Below are positions 10,150-19,665 of a DNA stretch of 64,000 bases, one piece after another. Numbering within the stretch: position 1 is the stretch's first letter; each line of letters opens with the position of its first letter. The position numbers and the translations under genes were made by a program. Source of the stretch: Deltaproteobacteria bacterium HGW-Deltaproteobacteria-15 (GTDB taxonomy: Bacteria > Desulfobacterota > DSM-4660 > Desulfatiglandales > HGW-15); the NCBI GenBank assembly GCA_002840535.1, contig PHBH01000048.1, positions 41,707 through 105,706 on the forward strand, given 5' to 3'. The notes under the pieces are model-generated. The model saw only the letters and a program-made list of their open reading frames with translations. It ran no database searches and was not told the DNA's origin.

Positions 10150-10757
10150 CTGCTCGCCTCGCTCTGCTGGATTTTCGCCTTGGCCAGCTTGGCCCGGCCC
10201 ACCGCAGCGGTCTCCTCATCACCAAGAAAGATGCGGATCTTCCGGATATTCTCTTTGAGCTCCGGTATCAGTTTCTTCTCGAACAGGTTGGTGCGTTGCG
10301 TGGTCGTTCGGAGTTCATCGCGGATCAGCTCTTCCTTGCGCAGGAGAACGCGCAATTCTTCTCGAATGGACACAAGCATCCGAAGGGCGGAGACGACCGT
10401 ATCCAGCCAGGAAGGGGTGGCGAACAGGGAGTAATCCACCTCCTCGAAAACTACCTTCTTGAATTCCGGTACATCCACACCGGCGATATTGTCCGTTTCC
10501 GTTACGACCTCCCGGATCACCAGAAAATCGTTTATATCCACGGCGGGGTCTGTCAGAAATCGCGACCAGGGCCGGATTCGATCCGTGGTCTCCTGGAGCT
10601 TCCTCCGCTTCTCCTCGATGATGGGCTCCATCTGCCGGATGACGATCTGGAGCTGCATCTTCTTCAACTGCAGGATGGGAAGGAACTTCTCGTACTTGGA
10701 CTTGGCATCCCGCTGCGCCTTGAGAGCCGTCTTGTTGTATTTGAGTTTCTCAGCCAT
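10146..10757 (-). CDS. V-type ATP synthase subunit D
   Basis: Coiled-coil protein starting MAEKLKYNKTALKAQRDAKSKYEKFLPILQLKKMQLQ; operon context. Confidence 0.9.
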   Translation of the reverse strand: MAEKLKYNKTALKAQRDAKSKYEKFLPILQLKKMQLQIVIRQMEPIIEEKRRKLQETTDRIRPWSRFLTDPAVDINDFLVIREVVTETDNIAGVDVPEFKKVVFEEVDYSLFATPSWLDTVVSALRMLVSIREELRVLLRKEELIRDELRTTTQRTNLFEKKLIPELKENIRKIRIFLGDEETAAVGRAKLAKAKIQQSEASR

Positions 10758-10774
10758 TTTTCACCTGCTACAGA

Positions 10775-10851
10775 ATGCTGGATGCCGGATACGGGGTGCT
10801 GGATAGTTTTTCTAAATCAAGCATCGAGCATCGAACATCTGGCATGCATCG
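10775..10851. repeat. 7-nt degenerate tandem array with inverted arm (TGCTGGA / AGCATCG) between V-ATPase subunits D and B
   Basis: TGCTGGA TGCCGGA TACGGGG TGCTGGA ... AGCATCG AGCATCG AACATCT GGCATGC. Confidence 0.7.
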
Positions 10852-10859
10852 CTCGCCAA

Positions 10860-12179
10860 TTAAGCCGCTTTCTTCAATCCCTTTTTCGCGGGCCAGAACT
10901 CATTGATCATTTCATTCTTGAGACCGGTCTGGACCGGCTCGAAGTACCTGGCCAGAATGTCCCAGCAAAGATCCAGTGCCTGCTCGATGGGAATATTCAC
11001 GTTCAGGTCCATCAGTTCCGTTTCAAAATCCTTCCCGTAGGAAAGAAGGGTCTCATCCCACTTGGAGAGCTTGAAACCCATGGCAATCTTGTTGCGGGAC
11101 TCACGGCAATCCGAATACAGGCGGATCATGGTGTTCATGATGTCGTTGTGGTCCTTGCGTGTGACCTTGGAGACCACATTCTGTTTGAGTCTGCTCAGGG
11201 AGCCGAAGGGGTCGATGACGCCATTATGAAGGTAAAACTGTCCTTCCGTGATGTACCCGGTGTTGTCGGGAACGGGGTGGGTGACGTCGTCGCCGGGCAT
11301 TGTTGTTACGGCGAGGATCGTGATGTCCCCCAGTCCCTCCATGTCCACCGCCTTTTCATAGCGGGATGCGAGCTGGGAATAGAGGTCCCCGGGATAGCCA
11401 CGGTTGCTGGGGATCTGTTCCATGGAGATGGAAATCTCCTTGAGGGAGTCGGAGAAGTTGGTCATGTCCGTGAGCAGGGTAAGAACCCTTTTGCCCGATT
11501 CGGCAAACCGTTCCGCAACCGCAAGGGCCATATCCGGCACGAGCAGGCATTCCACCACGGGATCGGAGGCGAGATGAATGAACATGATCACGCGGTTCAT
11601 GACCCCGCTTTCCTCGAAGGTTCGCCTGAAGAAGGTGAAGTCATCGAACTTGAGTCCCATCCCCCCCAAAATGATGATGTCCGCCTCAGCCTGCATTCCC
11701 ACCCGCGCAAGCACCTGATTGTAAGGCTCGCCCGGGATGGAGAAGATGGGCAGCTTCTGGCTCACCACCAGGGAATTGAACACGTCGATCATGGGAATGT
11801 TGGTTCGGATCATCTCTTTGGGAATGATGCGGTTTGCCGGGTTGAAGGAGGGACCGCCGATCGGGATCTCTTCCTCCACAGGGACCGGGCCGCCGTCGAT
11901 CGGCTCCCCGCCGCCGTTGAAAATCCGTCCGAGCATGGACGGCCCGTACTTGACCTGCATGGGATGTCCCAGAAAACGAACCGTGTCGTTCGTGGCAAGC
12001 CCTTTGGTTCCGCCGAAGACCTGAAGAGCGACCGATTCTCCTGATATCCGGATGACCTGGCCCAGGGTCTTTTTGCCGGGGGACTCGATCACGGCAAGCT
12101 CCCCGAGACCGATGGACGTAGCATTCAGGGTTGCAATGTTCCCTGTGATTTCGCGAATCTTGGTGATGATTTCTCTCAC
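10860..12179 (-). CDS. V-type ATP synthase subunit B
   Basis: 439 aa; [43 protein letters not shown]. Confidence 0.95.
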   Translation of the reverse strand: MREIITKIREITGNIATLNATSIGLGELAVIESPGKKTLGQVIRISGESVALQVFGGTKGLATNDTVRFLGHPMQVKYGPSMLGRIFNGGGEPIDGGPVPVEEEIPIGGPSFNPANRIIPKEMIRTNIPMIDVFNSLVVSQKLPIFSIPGEPYNQVLARVGMQAEADIIILGGMGLKFDDFTFFRRTFEESGVMNRVIMFIHLASDPVVECLLVPDMALAVAERFAESGKRVLTLLTDMTNFSDSLKEISISMEQIPSNRGYPGDLYSQLASRYEKAVDMEGLGDITILAVTTMPGDDVTHPVPDNTGYITEGQFYLHNGVIDPFGSLSRLKQNVVSKVTRKDHNDIMNTMIRLYSDCRESRNKIAMGFKLSKWDETLLSYGKDFETELMDLNVNIPIEQALDLCWDILARYFEPVQTGLKNEMINEFWPAKKGLKKAA

Positions 12180-12183
12180 GGCA

Positions 12184-13890
12184 TTAACCCCCTAGAAATT
12201 CGTTGATCTGCTTTTCATATTCCTTGAATTTATCTTCCTGCCATTTCGAGGAATTCCAGTTTCTGAACAGCGCGGTCAGTTTGAAGAAGATATTCCTTGC
12301 ATCATCCTTGTCCTTGGCCGGGATCTCCTTTTGCAGGAGTTCGTGCACCTTGTTGAAAACATAGACCTGCCGATCCATGGTGTTGAAAGCGTCGACCTCG
12401 TCAAAGGCGTTCTGCTGCAGATAGACGGAATCCAGAAACTCCGCCTTGAGCTGGACGATGAAGTCCGACAGGGATGTGCCTTCCTCGCCGACGACATCCA
12501 TTCGTTTCTTGATTTCATTCCCGTCAAAGGTGAGGCGCTGCGCATCCTTGACCTTCTTGACCCAGGTAGGATCCAGTTTGTCCAGTGTTTCCTTCATCTG
12601 CTCAGGATACTTTGACCAGGAGATGAGGGGGTCGATCGCTGGAAATCGGCGCGCATTCGATCTTGCCCACGTGAGGCCCAGAAAGGCGCCGACCACGGCC
12701 AGGGTGCCCTGGGTAACCGGCTCTTCGAAGTTCCCGCCTGCCGGGGAAACGGTCCCGATGATGCTGACCGAGCCGTTGTTGCCGTCTTTCAGACGGACGA
12801 GCCCTGCACGCTCGTAAAAATCGGCGATCCTGGACTGCAGGTAGGCCGGAAAGGCCTCCTCTCCCGGGATCTCTTCCAAACGTCCGCTCATCTCCCGAAG
12901 CGCCTGAGCCCACCGCGAGGTGGAGTCTGCGAGAATAAGGACGCCCAGACCCATCTGGCGGTAGTATTCCCCGAGAGTCACCGCTGTATAGATGGATGCC
13001 TCCCTCGCCGCGACCGGCATGGAGGAGGTGTTGCAGATAATGATGGTCCGCTCCATCAGGGTCTTGCCCGTGTAGGGATCGATCAGATGGGGGAAATCGC
13101 GCAGAGTCTCGACGACCTCACCCGCGCGCTCTCCACAGGCCGCGACAATGATGACATCGACATCCGCATATCGGGAAATAATCTGCTGAAGAACCGTCTT
13201 GCCCGAGCCGAATGGGCCGGGGATGCAGGCCGTGCCTCCCTTTGCCACCGGGTAGAAGGTGTCGACGATGCGGCACCCGGTCACCAGGGGCTCTTGAGGA
13301 AGAAGCCGCTGCTGGTAGGCACGCAAAGCGATCTTGATCGGCCACTCCTGCATCATGGTCAGTTCGTGAACCTTGCCGGTCTCATCCTCTGCCTGGGCCA
13401 CGACCTGGTTCACGGTGTAGGAGCCCTTGCCTGCCACGTTCTTGACTTTGGCCTTGCCTATGAAATTGAAGGGCACAAAGATCTTGTGCGTGAAAATCCC
13501 TTCCGGCACTGTGCCCAGGACATCCCCTGCGGCAATGACATCGCCCGGCTTGGCTGCGGGAGTGAATTCCCATTTCTTTTCGCGATCCAGACTCTCCAGG
13601 TAGACCCCTCTCGTGAGAAAGAGGCCGCACTTGCCGGCCAACTTGGGAAGAGGATTCTGAAGACCGTCATAAATCTGGCCGAGCAGACCCGGACCGAGCT
13701 CCGCCACAAGGAGATCCTTTGTGAACTGCACCTGATCTCCCACTTTTACACCACGGGTATCTTCAAAAGCCTGCATGTAGCAGAGGTTGTCCTTCACCCG
13801 GATGACCTCGCATTTGAGACGGCTCTCGCCCGTGACCACGTACGCCACTTCATTCTGGCGCACGTTTGTGTCGAAAGAGGCGGTAAGCAT
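12184..13890 (-). CDS. V-type ATP synthase subunit A
   Basis: 568 aa catalytic subunit; P-loop [54 protein letters not shown]. Confidence 0.96.
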   Translation of the reverse strand: MLTASFDTNVRQNEVAYVVTGESRLKCEVIRVKDNLCYMQAFEDTRGVKVGDQVQFTKDLLVAELGPGLLGQIYDGLQNPLPKLAGKCGLFLTRGVYLESLDREKKWEFTPAAKPGDVIAAGDVLGTVPEGIFTHKIFVPFNFIGKAKVKNVAGKGSYTVNQVVAQAEDETGKVHELTMMQEWPIKIALRAYQQRLLPQEPLVTGCRIVDTFYPVAKGGTACIPGPFGSGKTVLQQIISRYADVDVIIVAACGERAGEVVETLRDFPHLIDPYTGKTLMERTIIICNTSSMPVAAREASIYTAVTLGEYYRQMGLGVLILADSTSRWAQALREMSGRLEEIPGEEAFPAYLQSRIADFYERAGLVRLKDGNNGSVSIIGTVSPAGGNFEEPVTQGTLAVVGAFLGLTWARSNARRFPAIDPLISWSKYPEQMKETLDKLDPTWVKKVKDAQRLTFDGNEIKKRMDVVGEEGTSLSDFIVQLKAEFLDSVYLQQNAFDEVDAFNTMDRQVYVFNKVHELLQKEIPAKDKDDARNIFFKLTALFRNWNSSKWQEDKFKEYEKQINEFLGG

Positions 13891-13906
13891 GTTACCGTAT
13901 CCCGCC

Positions 13907-14665
13907 TTATAGTTCCTCCAGATGCCTGACGGTTTCCATGCCCTGTTCCTCGCTCAAGGAGACATTTCTCTCCACCAGGTGGAGCTTCAGGAGATAGGCC
14001 AGAACCACGTCAAAGTCAAAATCGAGTTTTTCCGTCATCTCGTCGATGGTATCCCAGATGATCTGTTGAATGGCCTCTTCCATCTCCAAAGGCCCTTTTG
14101 CGGAAACGATCTTTTCGATCCATGCGTATTCTGCACTCAACCCGAAATCTTCTCCACTGCTTCGGCTGAGCTGATCGACTACATCTCCTTCGCCGACCAG
14201 GGAGTCCGAGGGGGGAAGACCCCTCCTCCGCGCACGGACGGCAGCAACCGTATTTCTCAGATCCCTTTCGAAGATCATGTAAGCCCGGAGAAAGGGACTC
14301 GAGGTTTTCTCGATGACATAGTCGTAGTAGGCCTCGTGAATCCGTTCCAGGTTCCTTGGGCTCAAACCTTCGGCGGCAATGGTTTCAAATTGCTCGGCCA
14401 TGAACTCGGGCACATCCTTGGGAGACTTGAGCTGTTCCCTCCAGAACCCCATTCCATAAAGGCTGTATTCGACCTCCACGGATTTTCCGCGCAACAACCT
14501 TTCAATCTGGAGAAGATCGCCTGCAAGAAGGAGCAACTCCACTTGTTTCCAGTCCTGCTCCGTGATGTGATTCTTCTCAGCAAGAAGGTCCGACAAACGG
14601 ATTTTCAGCTTCTTGTCATCCCTGTGGATTTCAGGAAGATAAGCGACCAGGAAGTAGTATTTCAT
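13907..14665 (-). CDS. DUF2764 family protein associated with bacterial V-ATPase
   Basis: MKYYFLVAYLPEIHRDDKKLKIRLSDLLAEK; encoded between subunits E and A, as in Chlamydia/spirochete-type V-ATPase operons. Confidence 0.8.
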   Translation of the reverse strand: MKYYFLVAYLPEIHRDDKKLKIRLSDLLAEKNHITEQDWKQVELLLLAGDLLQIERLLRGKSVEVEYSLYGMGFWREQLKSPKDVPEFMAEQFETIAAEGLSPRNLERIHEAYYDYVIEKTSSPFLRAYMIFERDLRNTVAAVRARRRGLPPSDSLVGEGDVVDQLSRSSGEDFGLSAEYAWIEKIVSAKGPLEMEEAIQQIIWDTIDEMTEKLDFDFDVVLAYLLKLHLVERNVSLSEEQGMETVRHLEEL

Positions 14666-15351
14666 TTGCTGCTCAATCCCTTGACATCTATGGCTTTGAA
14701 ATAGCTGCGAAATCGCGGAGCGAGATACTTCAGGAAGAGCTCCAGGAAGGCCTCATCGGTGAAATCGAGTCTTACCACTCCGTCGCCGGTGCCTATGATG
14801 AATCCAAAGGCAACGCCGTCGCTCCTGAGGTTGAGGGTGACATTGCCGCCTTTGCGCTCGCCCGGAAGAGCTTTGACGAGCTCCATCGTGAAATCCGTGA
14901 GTTTTTCCTGCTGCTCCTTGGATACGAGGACGTTGAGGTCCGTATGTTCCGGATTCTTCACGTACTCGCGTACACAGGTGGTCATGAGATCCTTCAGAAA
15001 CTTGGTATCGTCCAAGGTTTCGGAGATCTTCTGTTTCATGGGGAGCGCGAGGATCTGTTCTTCGATGGTCCTCTTGAGGTCTGTCATCAGCTGTGAGGCA
15101 GCGATTTCCATGGAAGATTGAAGCTGACGATGATTCTTCTCCGCCTCTTCCCTGGCGCTGGAGACAATGGATTCCGCTTCAGCTTTTGCCTTGAGAAGGA
15201 TCTCGTTGGCCTTCTGGTTCGCGCCTTCTATGATACTGCGAGAGGCCTCTTCGCCGCTTTCCACACCGTGCTTCTTCAAAGTCTCTATGAGTTCCTGCAA
15301 TTTGGTGTCCGCCATATTCATTTCCCCTTTAGTGAGGTTTTCCTGATGCAC
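14662..15351 (-). CDS. V-type ATP synthase subunit E
   Basis: Helical N-terminus (LLKAKAEAESIVSSAREEAEKNHRQL) and subunit-E-like C-terminus; first gene of the operon. Start probably MADTKLQ. Confidence 0.85.
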   Translation of the reverse strand: MHQENLTKGEMNMADTKLQELIETLKKHGVESGEEASRSIIEGANQKANEILLKAKAEAESIVSSAREEAEKNHRQLQSSMEIAASQLMTDLKRTIEEQILALPMKQKISETLDDTKFLKDLMTTCVREYVKNPEHTDLNVLVSKEQQEKLTDFTMELVKALPGERKGGNVTLNLRSDGVAFGFIIGTGDGVVRLDFTDEAFLELFLKYLAPRFRSYFKAIDVKGLSSK

Positions 15352-15645
15352 TTTCCTGCAAGAAAGCTTTTATTCTCGGAGCGGTCTCATCCGGGTCGCA
15401 TGTTCAGGAGCCTTTCCCCGTGTTTCCGCAATGGTTCCAGTCGGACTCCGCCCTTCATTTTCCCGAGTGGGATTGCTCGGGGTAAAAGGCTTGTCCTTCG
15501 GCCCGTGCCGGGCCTGCCAACTATGTGAAAAAAATGCGAGGAAATTCGAAAAACTCCGCGTACCATACATCAGAGAAAAGTGTCAAATCTTTTTTTATGG
15601 AATGCTGGACCCCGCTGACTCCCTGCGGAGCCGTCCCTATGAACC

Positions 15646-17040
15646 TCAATGCCCGTCTGAGGATCCGTCAAGAGCCATCTTGCCAGGATTGAGGATGTTC
15701 TTGGGATCGATGAGTCTCTTAAGAGAACGCATGAGCTCGAGCGCTGCGCTGTCGTGCTCAAGACTCATGTAAGGCGCTTTGGAGAGTCCGATACCGTGCT
15801 CCCCGGTGAGAGTGCCGCCCATCTCACAGATAAAGGCAAACACTTCCGCCACAGCCTTGCGCATTCTAGCCACCTGATCCGGGTCCGCACGATCATACAT
15901 GATCCGCGGGTGGAGATTTCCATCTCCTGCATGGCCGAAGATGACAAAAGGCAGATCAAGACGTTGTACGATGGCGGAGATCCCTGTCAGGAGATCCGGC
16001 ACTTTGGAGATGGGAACGGCGATATCCTCCGAAACATTGTTGGTTCTGAGCTTGGCGGCAAGGCTGCCCACGGATTTTCTGAGCTTCCACAATTTCTCCG
16101 CCTCAGCGGCGTTCGCCGCCCTCTGGACGTCGCTCACATGATTCTTTTTAAAGACCTCGATCACCTTGTCCATCTGAAAGGACGTTTCCGCGTCCGTATA
16201 GCCGTCCGTCTCCGCCAGAATCATGGCGGAACCATCCGGAAGGGAGACGCCGGCGCTCTGGCGGATTACCCTGATGGAATTGGCATCGAGCACCTCGAGA
16301 ACGCTTGGAATGATGCCTGAATGCATGATATCCGAAACCGCCTGCCCCGCGTCCCGCAAGGTTGCGAACACGGCCAGAGCGGTCTGGAATGTGAGAGGCC
16401 GTGGGCTGATCTTGAGGGTGATCTCGGTAATGACCCCCAGCGTTCCCTCGGAACCTACGAAGAGTCTCGTCAGATCGTACCCTGAAGAGGATTTCATGCA
16501 GGAGGTGCCGGTACGGGTGATCCGGCCGTCGGGCAGGACCAGTTCAAGACCGAGGACGTAATCTCTGGTGACCCCATATTTGGCGCCGCGGATCCCGCCG
16601 GCATTCGTCGCTACATTCCCGCCCAGGGTGCACACCTTTCCGCTAGCCGGATCGGGCGGGAAGAAAAAGCCGTAAGGGAGAAGGGCCTTCTCCAGATCGG
16701 AATACACCACACCGGGTTGTACCACAGCAAGGCGGTCGGGGATGCGGATGGCCAGGATGCGGTTCATTCGGCACATGTCAAGAACCACGCCGCCGCGAAT
16801 CGGGATAGCCCCCCCTGACAGACCGGTTCCGGCACCACGTGGAATCACGGGGAAGCCTAATCGATCTGCAAGGGAAAGGATTTTCGAAACCTGCTCCCGC
16901 GTGGAGGGCCACACGGCGCAATCGGGTCTGTGATCGTTGTCCGAGGCATCATAGGAATAAGACACCAGGTCGATCAAACGGTCCGTAAAATTGTCAGGGC
17001 CTACAATTTCGCCCAGTTCACTCTTGAGGCTCGAGTCCAT
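15646..17040 (-). CDS. glcD: FAD-binding oxidase, glycolate oxidase GlcD-like / D-lactate dehydrogenase
   Basis: VIPRGAGTGLSGGAIPIRGGVVLDMCRMN, FGHAGDGNLHPRIMYD, TGEHGIG. Start adjusted to MDSSLKSEL; the ORF track extends to 17151. Confidence 0.88.
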   Translation of the reverse strand: MDSSLKSELGEIVGPDNFTDRLIDLVSYSYDASDNDHRPDCAVWPSTREQVSKILSLADRLGFPVIPRGAGTGLSGGAIPIRGGVVLDMCRMNRILAIRIPDRLAVVQPGVVYSDLEKALLPYGFFFPPDPASGKVCTLGGNVATNAGGIRGAKYGVTRDYVLGLELVLPDGRITRTGTSCMKSSSGYDLTRLFVGSEGTLGVITEITLKISPRPLTFQTALAVFATLRDAGQAVSDIMHSGIIPSVLEVLDANSIRVIRQSAGVSLPDGSAMILAETDGYTDAETSFQMDKVIEVFKKNHVSDVQRAANAAEAEKLWKLRKSVGSLAAKLRTNNVSEDIAVPISKVPDLLTGISAIVQRLDLPFVIFGHAGDGNLHPRIMYDRADPDQVARMRKAVAEVFAFICEMGGTLTGEHGIGLSKAPYMSLEHDSAALELMRSLKRLIDPKNILNPGKMALDGSSDGH

Positions 17041-17280
17041 TTCTTCATACCCATGGGGGCGCTTCCGGAGACTGAACAACATGGAAAGCGACCCGAACAG
17101 GAATATTCTCACACCGCAGCGCCGGGGCGCAAGATCAAAAATGTCGTCCAAGAGATGTTTTCAAGAGAGAAGATGAGAACCGCGACACTGGCCTGTATTG
17201 AATCGTGGAACGGATAGGAATGCCGATGTCGAATATCGTTTTCCGGGTAAGTTCTACCGATCCGGGGTGAAGAGGGCGTA

Positions 17281-17312
17281 GTTCAGGGTTCAGTGTTCAG
17301 AGTTCAGCAGAC
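17281..17312. repeat. 7-nt tandem array (GTTCAGN x4)
   Basis: GTTCAGG GTTCAGT GTTCAGA GTTCAGC. Confidence 0.75.
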
Positions 17313-17369
17313 CGCGTGAAGATAACGGCAAACCGATGCCAAGGTGGACAAGGGTGCATAACGACACCT

Positions 17370-17398
17370 GTCATTTCGACCAGAGGGAGAAATCTTGC
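17370..17398. repeat. Dispersed-repeat-like motif GTCATTTCGACCAGAGGGAGAAATCTTG
   Basis: Resembles the common intergenic GTCATTTCGACC-GGGAGAAATC repeat type, recalled from general knowledge. Confidence 0.4.
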
Positions 17399-17442
17399 TT
17401 TTGTGGCAGGATGGAAGTGCATTCCGGCCATAGCAATGAGAG

Positions 17443-17727
17443 CTATACAAAAATATCCACGGTATCGCCTTCCTCCGAATGGGATGGGGAATCCGGGGAC
17501 TCTTTCTGGTTCCCGCTTGCATCATAGGTCGAGGCATTGGGGTCGGAGTCCCTGTTCCGCTCGTCGACCTTCTCATCCATTTTATTCCTCTCTCTGTTCA
17601 CGTCCAGCCCGGAATTGAGGCTCTCCGTAGCACCCTGGACGGGTCGGGCTTGTTCCGGTTCGGTGATTTTTGCCTGAACCGGCAGTTGAGGTCTTAAGGC
17701 AGCAGGGTCGAAGGTATCGATGATCAT
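17443..17727 (-). CDS. Small hydrophilic orphan protein (MIIDTFDPAALRPQLPVQAKI...GDTVDIFV), downstream of a c-di-GMP riboswitch
   Basis: ATG at 17727 preceded on the minus strand by a strong Shine-Dalgarno (AAAGGAGGGCTGCAACA-ATG); ORF is downstream of the riboswitch/terminator. Confidence 0.65.
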   Translation of the reverse strand: MIIDTFDPAALRPQLPVQAKITEPEQARPVQGATESLNSGLDVNRERNKMDEKVDERNRDSDPNASTYDASGNQKESPDSPSHSEEGDTVDIFV

Positions 17728-17790
17728 TGTTGCAGCCCTCCTTTCGTTCGGCAATCCTTTGCGGCAAACGCAACAGGGGCTCACGTCAAG

Positions 17791-17823
17791 AAAAAAGCCC
17801 GCTTCCAATACAGGGACCGGGCT
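17791..17823 (-). terminator. Rho-independent terminator between riboswitch and small ORF
   Basis: Minus strand: AGCCCG-GTCCCTGTATTGGAAG-CGGGCTTTTTT, a GC stem followed by a T tract. Confidence 0.75.
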
Positions 17824-17827
17824 CTAT

Positions 17828-17935
17828 GGGAACTCACCTTGCGGCTCCGCTGTCATATCCAATCTCCTGGACTTAGACCGGAAGCTTTGCGTCCCTGCCT
17901 TTCGGAAGGTTTGCCCTCTGGCAAAATCGTTTACC
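17828..17935 (-). promoter_or_regulatory. Cyclic-di-GMP-I (GEMM-I) riboswitch
   Basis: Minus strand: AGGGCAAACCTTCCGAAAGGCAGGGACGCAAAGCTTCCGGTCTAAGTCC...TATGACAGCGGAGCCGCAAGG. Matches the GEMM-I core AGGGCAAACC-(CGAAAG)-GGGACGCAAAGC-CCGG-CUAA. Confidence 0.92.
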
Positions 17936-18171
17936 TTCTTATCGGCAGGTCGGATTCGGAACTTGACTCCCTTCTGCGTGCGCTTTCCTCAGCACACCTC
18001 CTTCTTCAAGAGAGAATCCCGCCACCGAGTCCCGCTCCACTTTTATAGAGCTAAAGTGTTACTACTCTTCTTTTTCTTATTTACTTGGCAGTGATTATGT
18101 TAGATTGATACTTGATCATAGCCTCTCAAGGGCGATGAAAAGAAAAAGAAGCAAGGATTGGTGGAATACCT

Positions 18172-19665
18172 ATGACGACCGATAACCCATCAGATATTCA
18201 GGAAGACGTTCAGGACAGTGAAGAGAAAAGCTTCGCGGAGCTCATGGAATCGTATGAAGGCGGCAGGGATGAGAACATACGCGTGGGCGATAGGATCAGT
18301 GGAAAGATTCTGTCGATCGGAAAAGACGCCGTTTTCGTCGACACCGGAACCAAGATCGACGGCGCCGTGGACCGCGACGAGCTCGTCGATGAGCACGGGG
18401 TCCTTCCTTACCAGGTCGGAGACACCCTTGAGCTTTACGTGGCCTCCAAAACCGGTGACGAGATAAGGCTTTCCAGGACCGCATCCAAGACAGGGGGGTT
18501 CCAGGCCCTCATAAGCGCCAAGGAAAATTCCGTGCCCGTAGAGGGAAAAGTGAAGGGGCTTGTAAAGGGAGGATTTTTCGTCGAGATCATGAAAAAGCGG
18601 GCCTTTTGCCCTATGGGCCAAATGGGTCTGGGTTACGTGGACAAGCCCGAAGACCATGTTGGAAAGACCTATCCCTTTCTCATTACGCAGCTCGAGGAAA
18701 GGGGGAAGAACATTGTCGTATCCAGACGGGAGCTGCTCAGGGCGGAACAGGCAAAGGTCAGAGAGGAGTTCTTGAAGGGGCTGGCCCCGGGCGCCGAGCT
18801 GGACGGAAGGATAACGAGGCTGATGCCATACGGTGCTTTCGTCGAAATATTTCCGGGACTGGAAGGCATGGTGCATCTTTCGGAGTTGAGCTGGTCCCGC
18901 GTGAACAAGCCGGAGGAAGTTGTCTCAAAGGACCAGATGATTCGGGTAAGGGTCATCAGCATTGACAAGGAAGCTGCCGGCGACAGAATGAGGATTTCTC
19001 TATCCGCCAAACAGGTAACCGGCGACCCTTGGGAAAATCTGGAAGAGAAATTCCATCCGGGCGACAGGTTGCAGGGAAAAGTGACCCGATGCGCGAAATT
19101 CGGTGCGTTCGTTGAAATCGCGCCCGGCGTGGAAGGGCTTGTTCATATCAGCGAAATGAGTTACCGGAAAAGGGTCATGAGACCGGAAGATGTGGCAAAT
19201 CCCGGTGATATCGTGGAGGTCTTGGTAAAGGAGATCGATAGCTCCAAGAGGAGAATCTCCCTGAGCATCCGGGATGCGGAGGGAGACCCATGGGCGGATG
19301 TGGATACGAGATTTCAGGTCGGCCAGATCATCGAAGGGACCGTGGAGAAGAAGGAGAGGTTCGGTTGGTTCGTAAACCTTGCTCCCGGCATTACCGGTCT
19401 TCTGCCAAAGTCCCGGATGATGGAATCAGGCGCGCCGGGCACGTCGGACAAGATCAGGGAGGGAGAATCCCTTAAGGTCCTCATAGAGATGATCCAATCG
19501 CAGGAGCGAAGAATCACCCTCGGTCCGGCAGACCGAAAAGATGAGGACGATTGGCGGAAGTTCGCGGCGACAACAGGGAAAAAGACCCTGGGTTCCCTGG
19601 GAGAGAGACTGCAGAGTGCAATGAAATCCAAGGAGTCCCAGAGGGAAAAGGTGTCCGAAGAATGA
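18172..19665 (+). CDS. rpsA: 30S ribosomal protein S1 (about five S1 domains)
   Basis: Repeated S1/OB motifs: GAFVEIFPGLEGMVHLSELSW, GAFVEIAPGVEGLVHISEMSYRKR, RRISLSIRDAEGDPW. Confidence 0.88.
   Translation: MTTDNPSDIQEDVQDSEEKSFAELMESYEGGRDENIRVGDRISGKILSIGKDAVFVDTGTKIDGAVDRDELVDEHGVLPYQVGDTLELYVASKTGDEIRLSRTASKTGGFQALISAKENSVPVEGKVKGLVKGGFFVEIMKKRAFCPMGQMGLGYVDKPEDHVGKTYPFLITQLEERGKNIVVSRRELLRAEQAKVREEFLKGLAPGAELDGRITRLMPYGAFVEIFPGLEGMVHLSELSWSRVNKPEEVVSKDQMIRVRVISIDKEAAGDRMRISLSAKQVTGDPWENLEEKFHPGDRLQGKVTRCAKFGAFVEIAPGVEGLVHISEMSYRKRVMRPEDVANPGDIVEVLVKEIDSSKRRISLSIRDAEGDPWADVDTRFQVGQIIEGTVEKKERFGWFVNLAPGITGLLPKSRMMESGAPGTSDKIREGESLKVLIEMIQSQERRITLGPADRKDEDDWRKFAATTGKKTLGSLGERLQSAMKSKESQREKVSEE

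Noticed and set aside
10296-12044. 582-aa plus-strand ORF opposite V-ATPase D/B
   Set aside because: Antisense shadow ORF of two certain genes; no domain signature.
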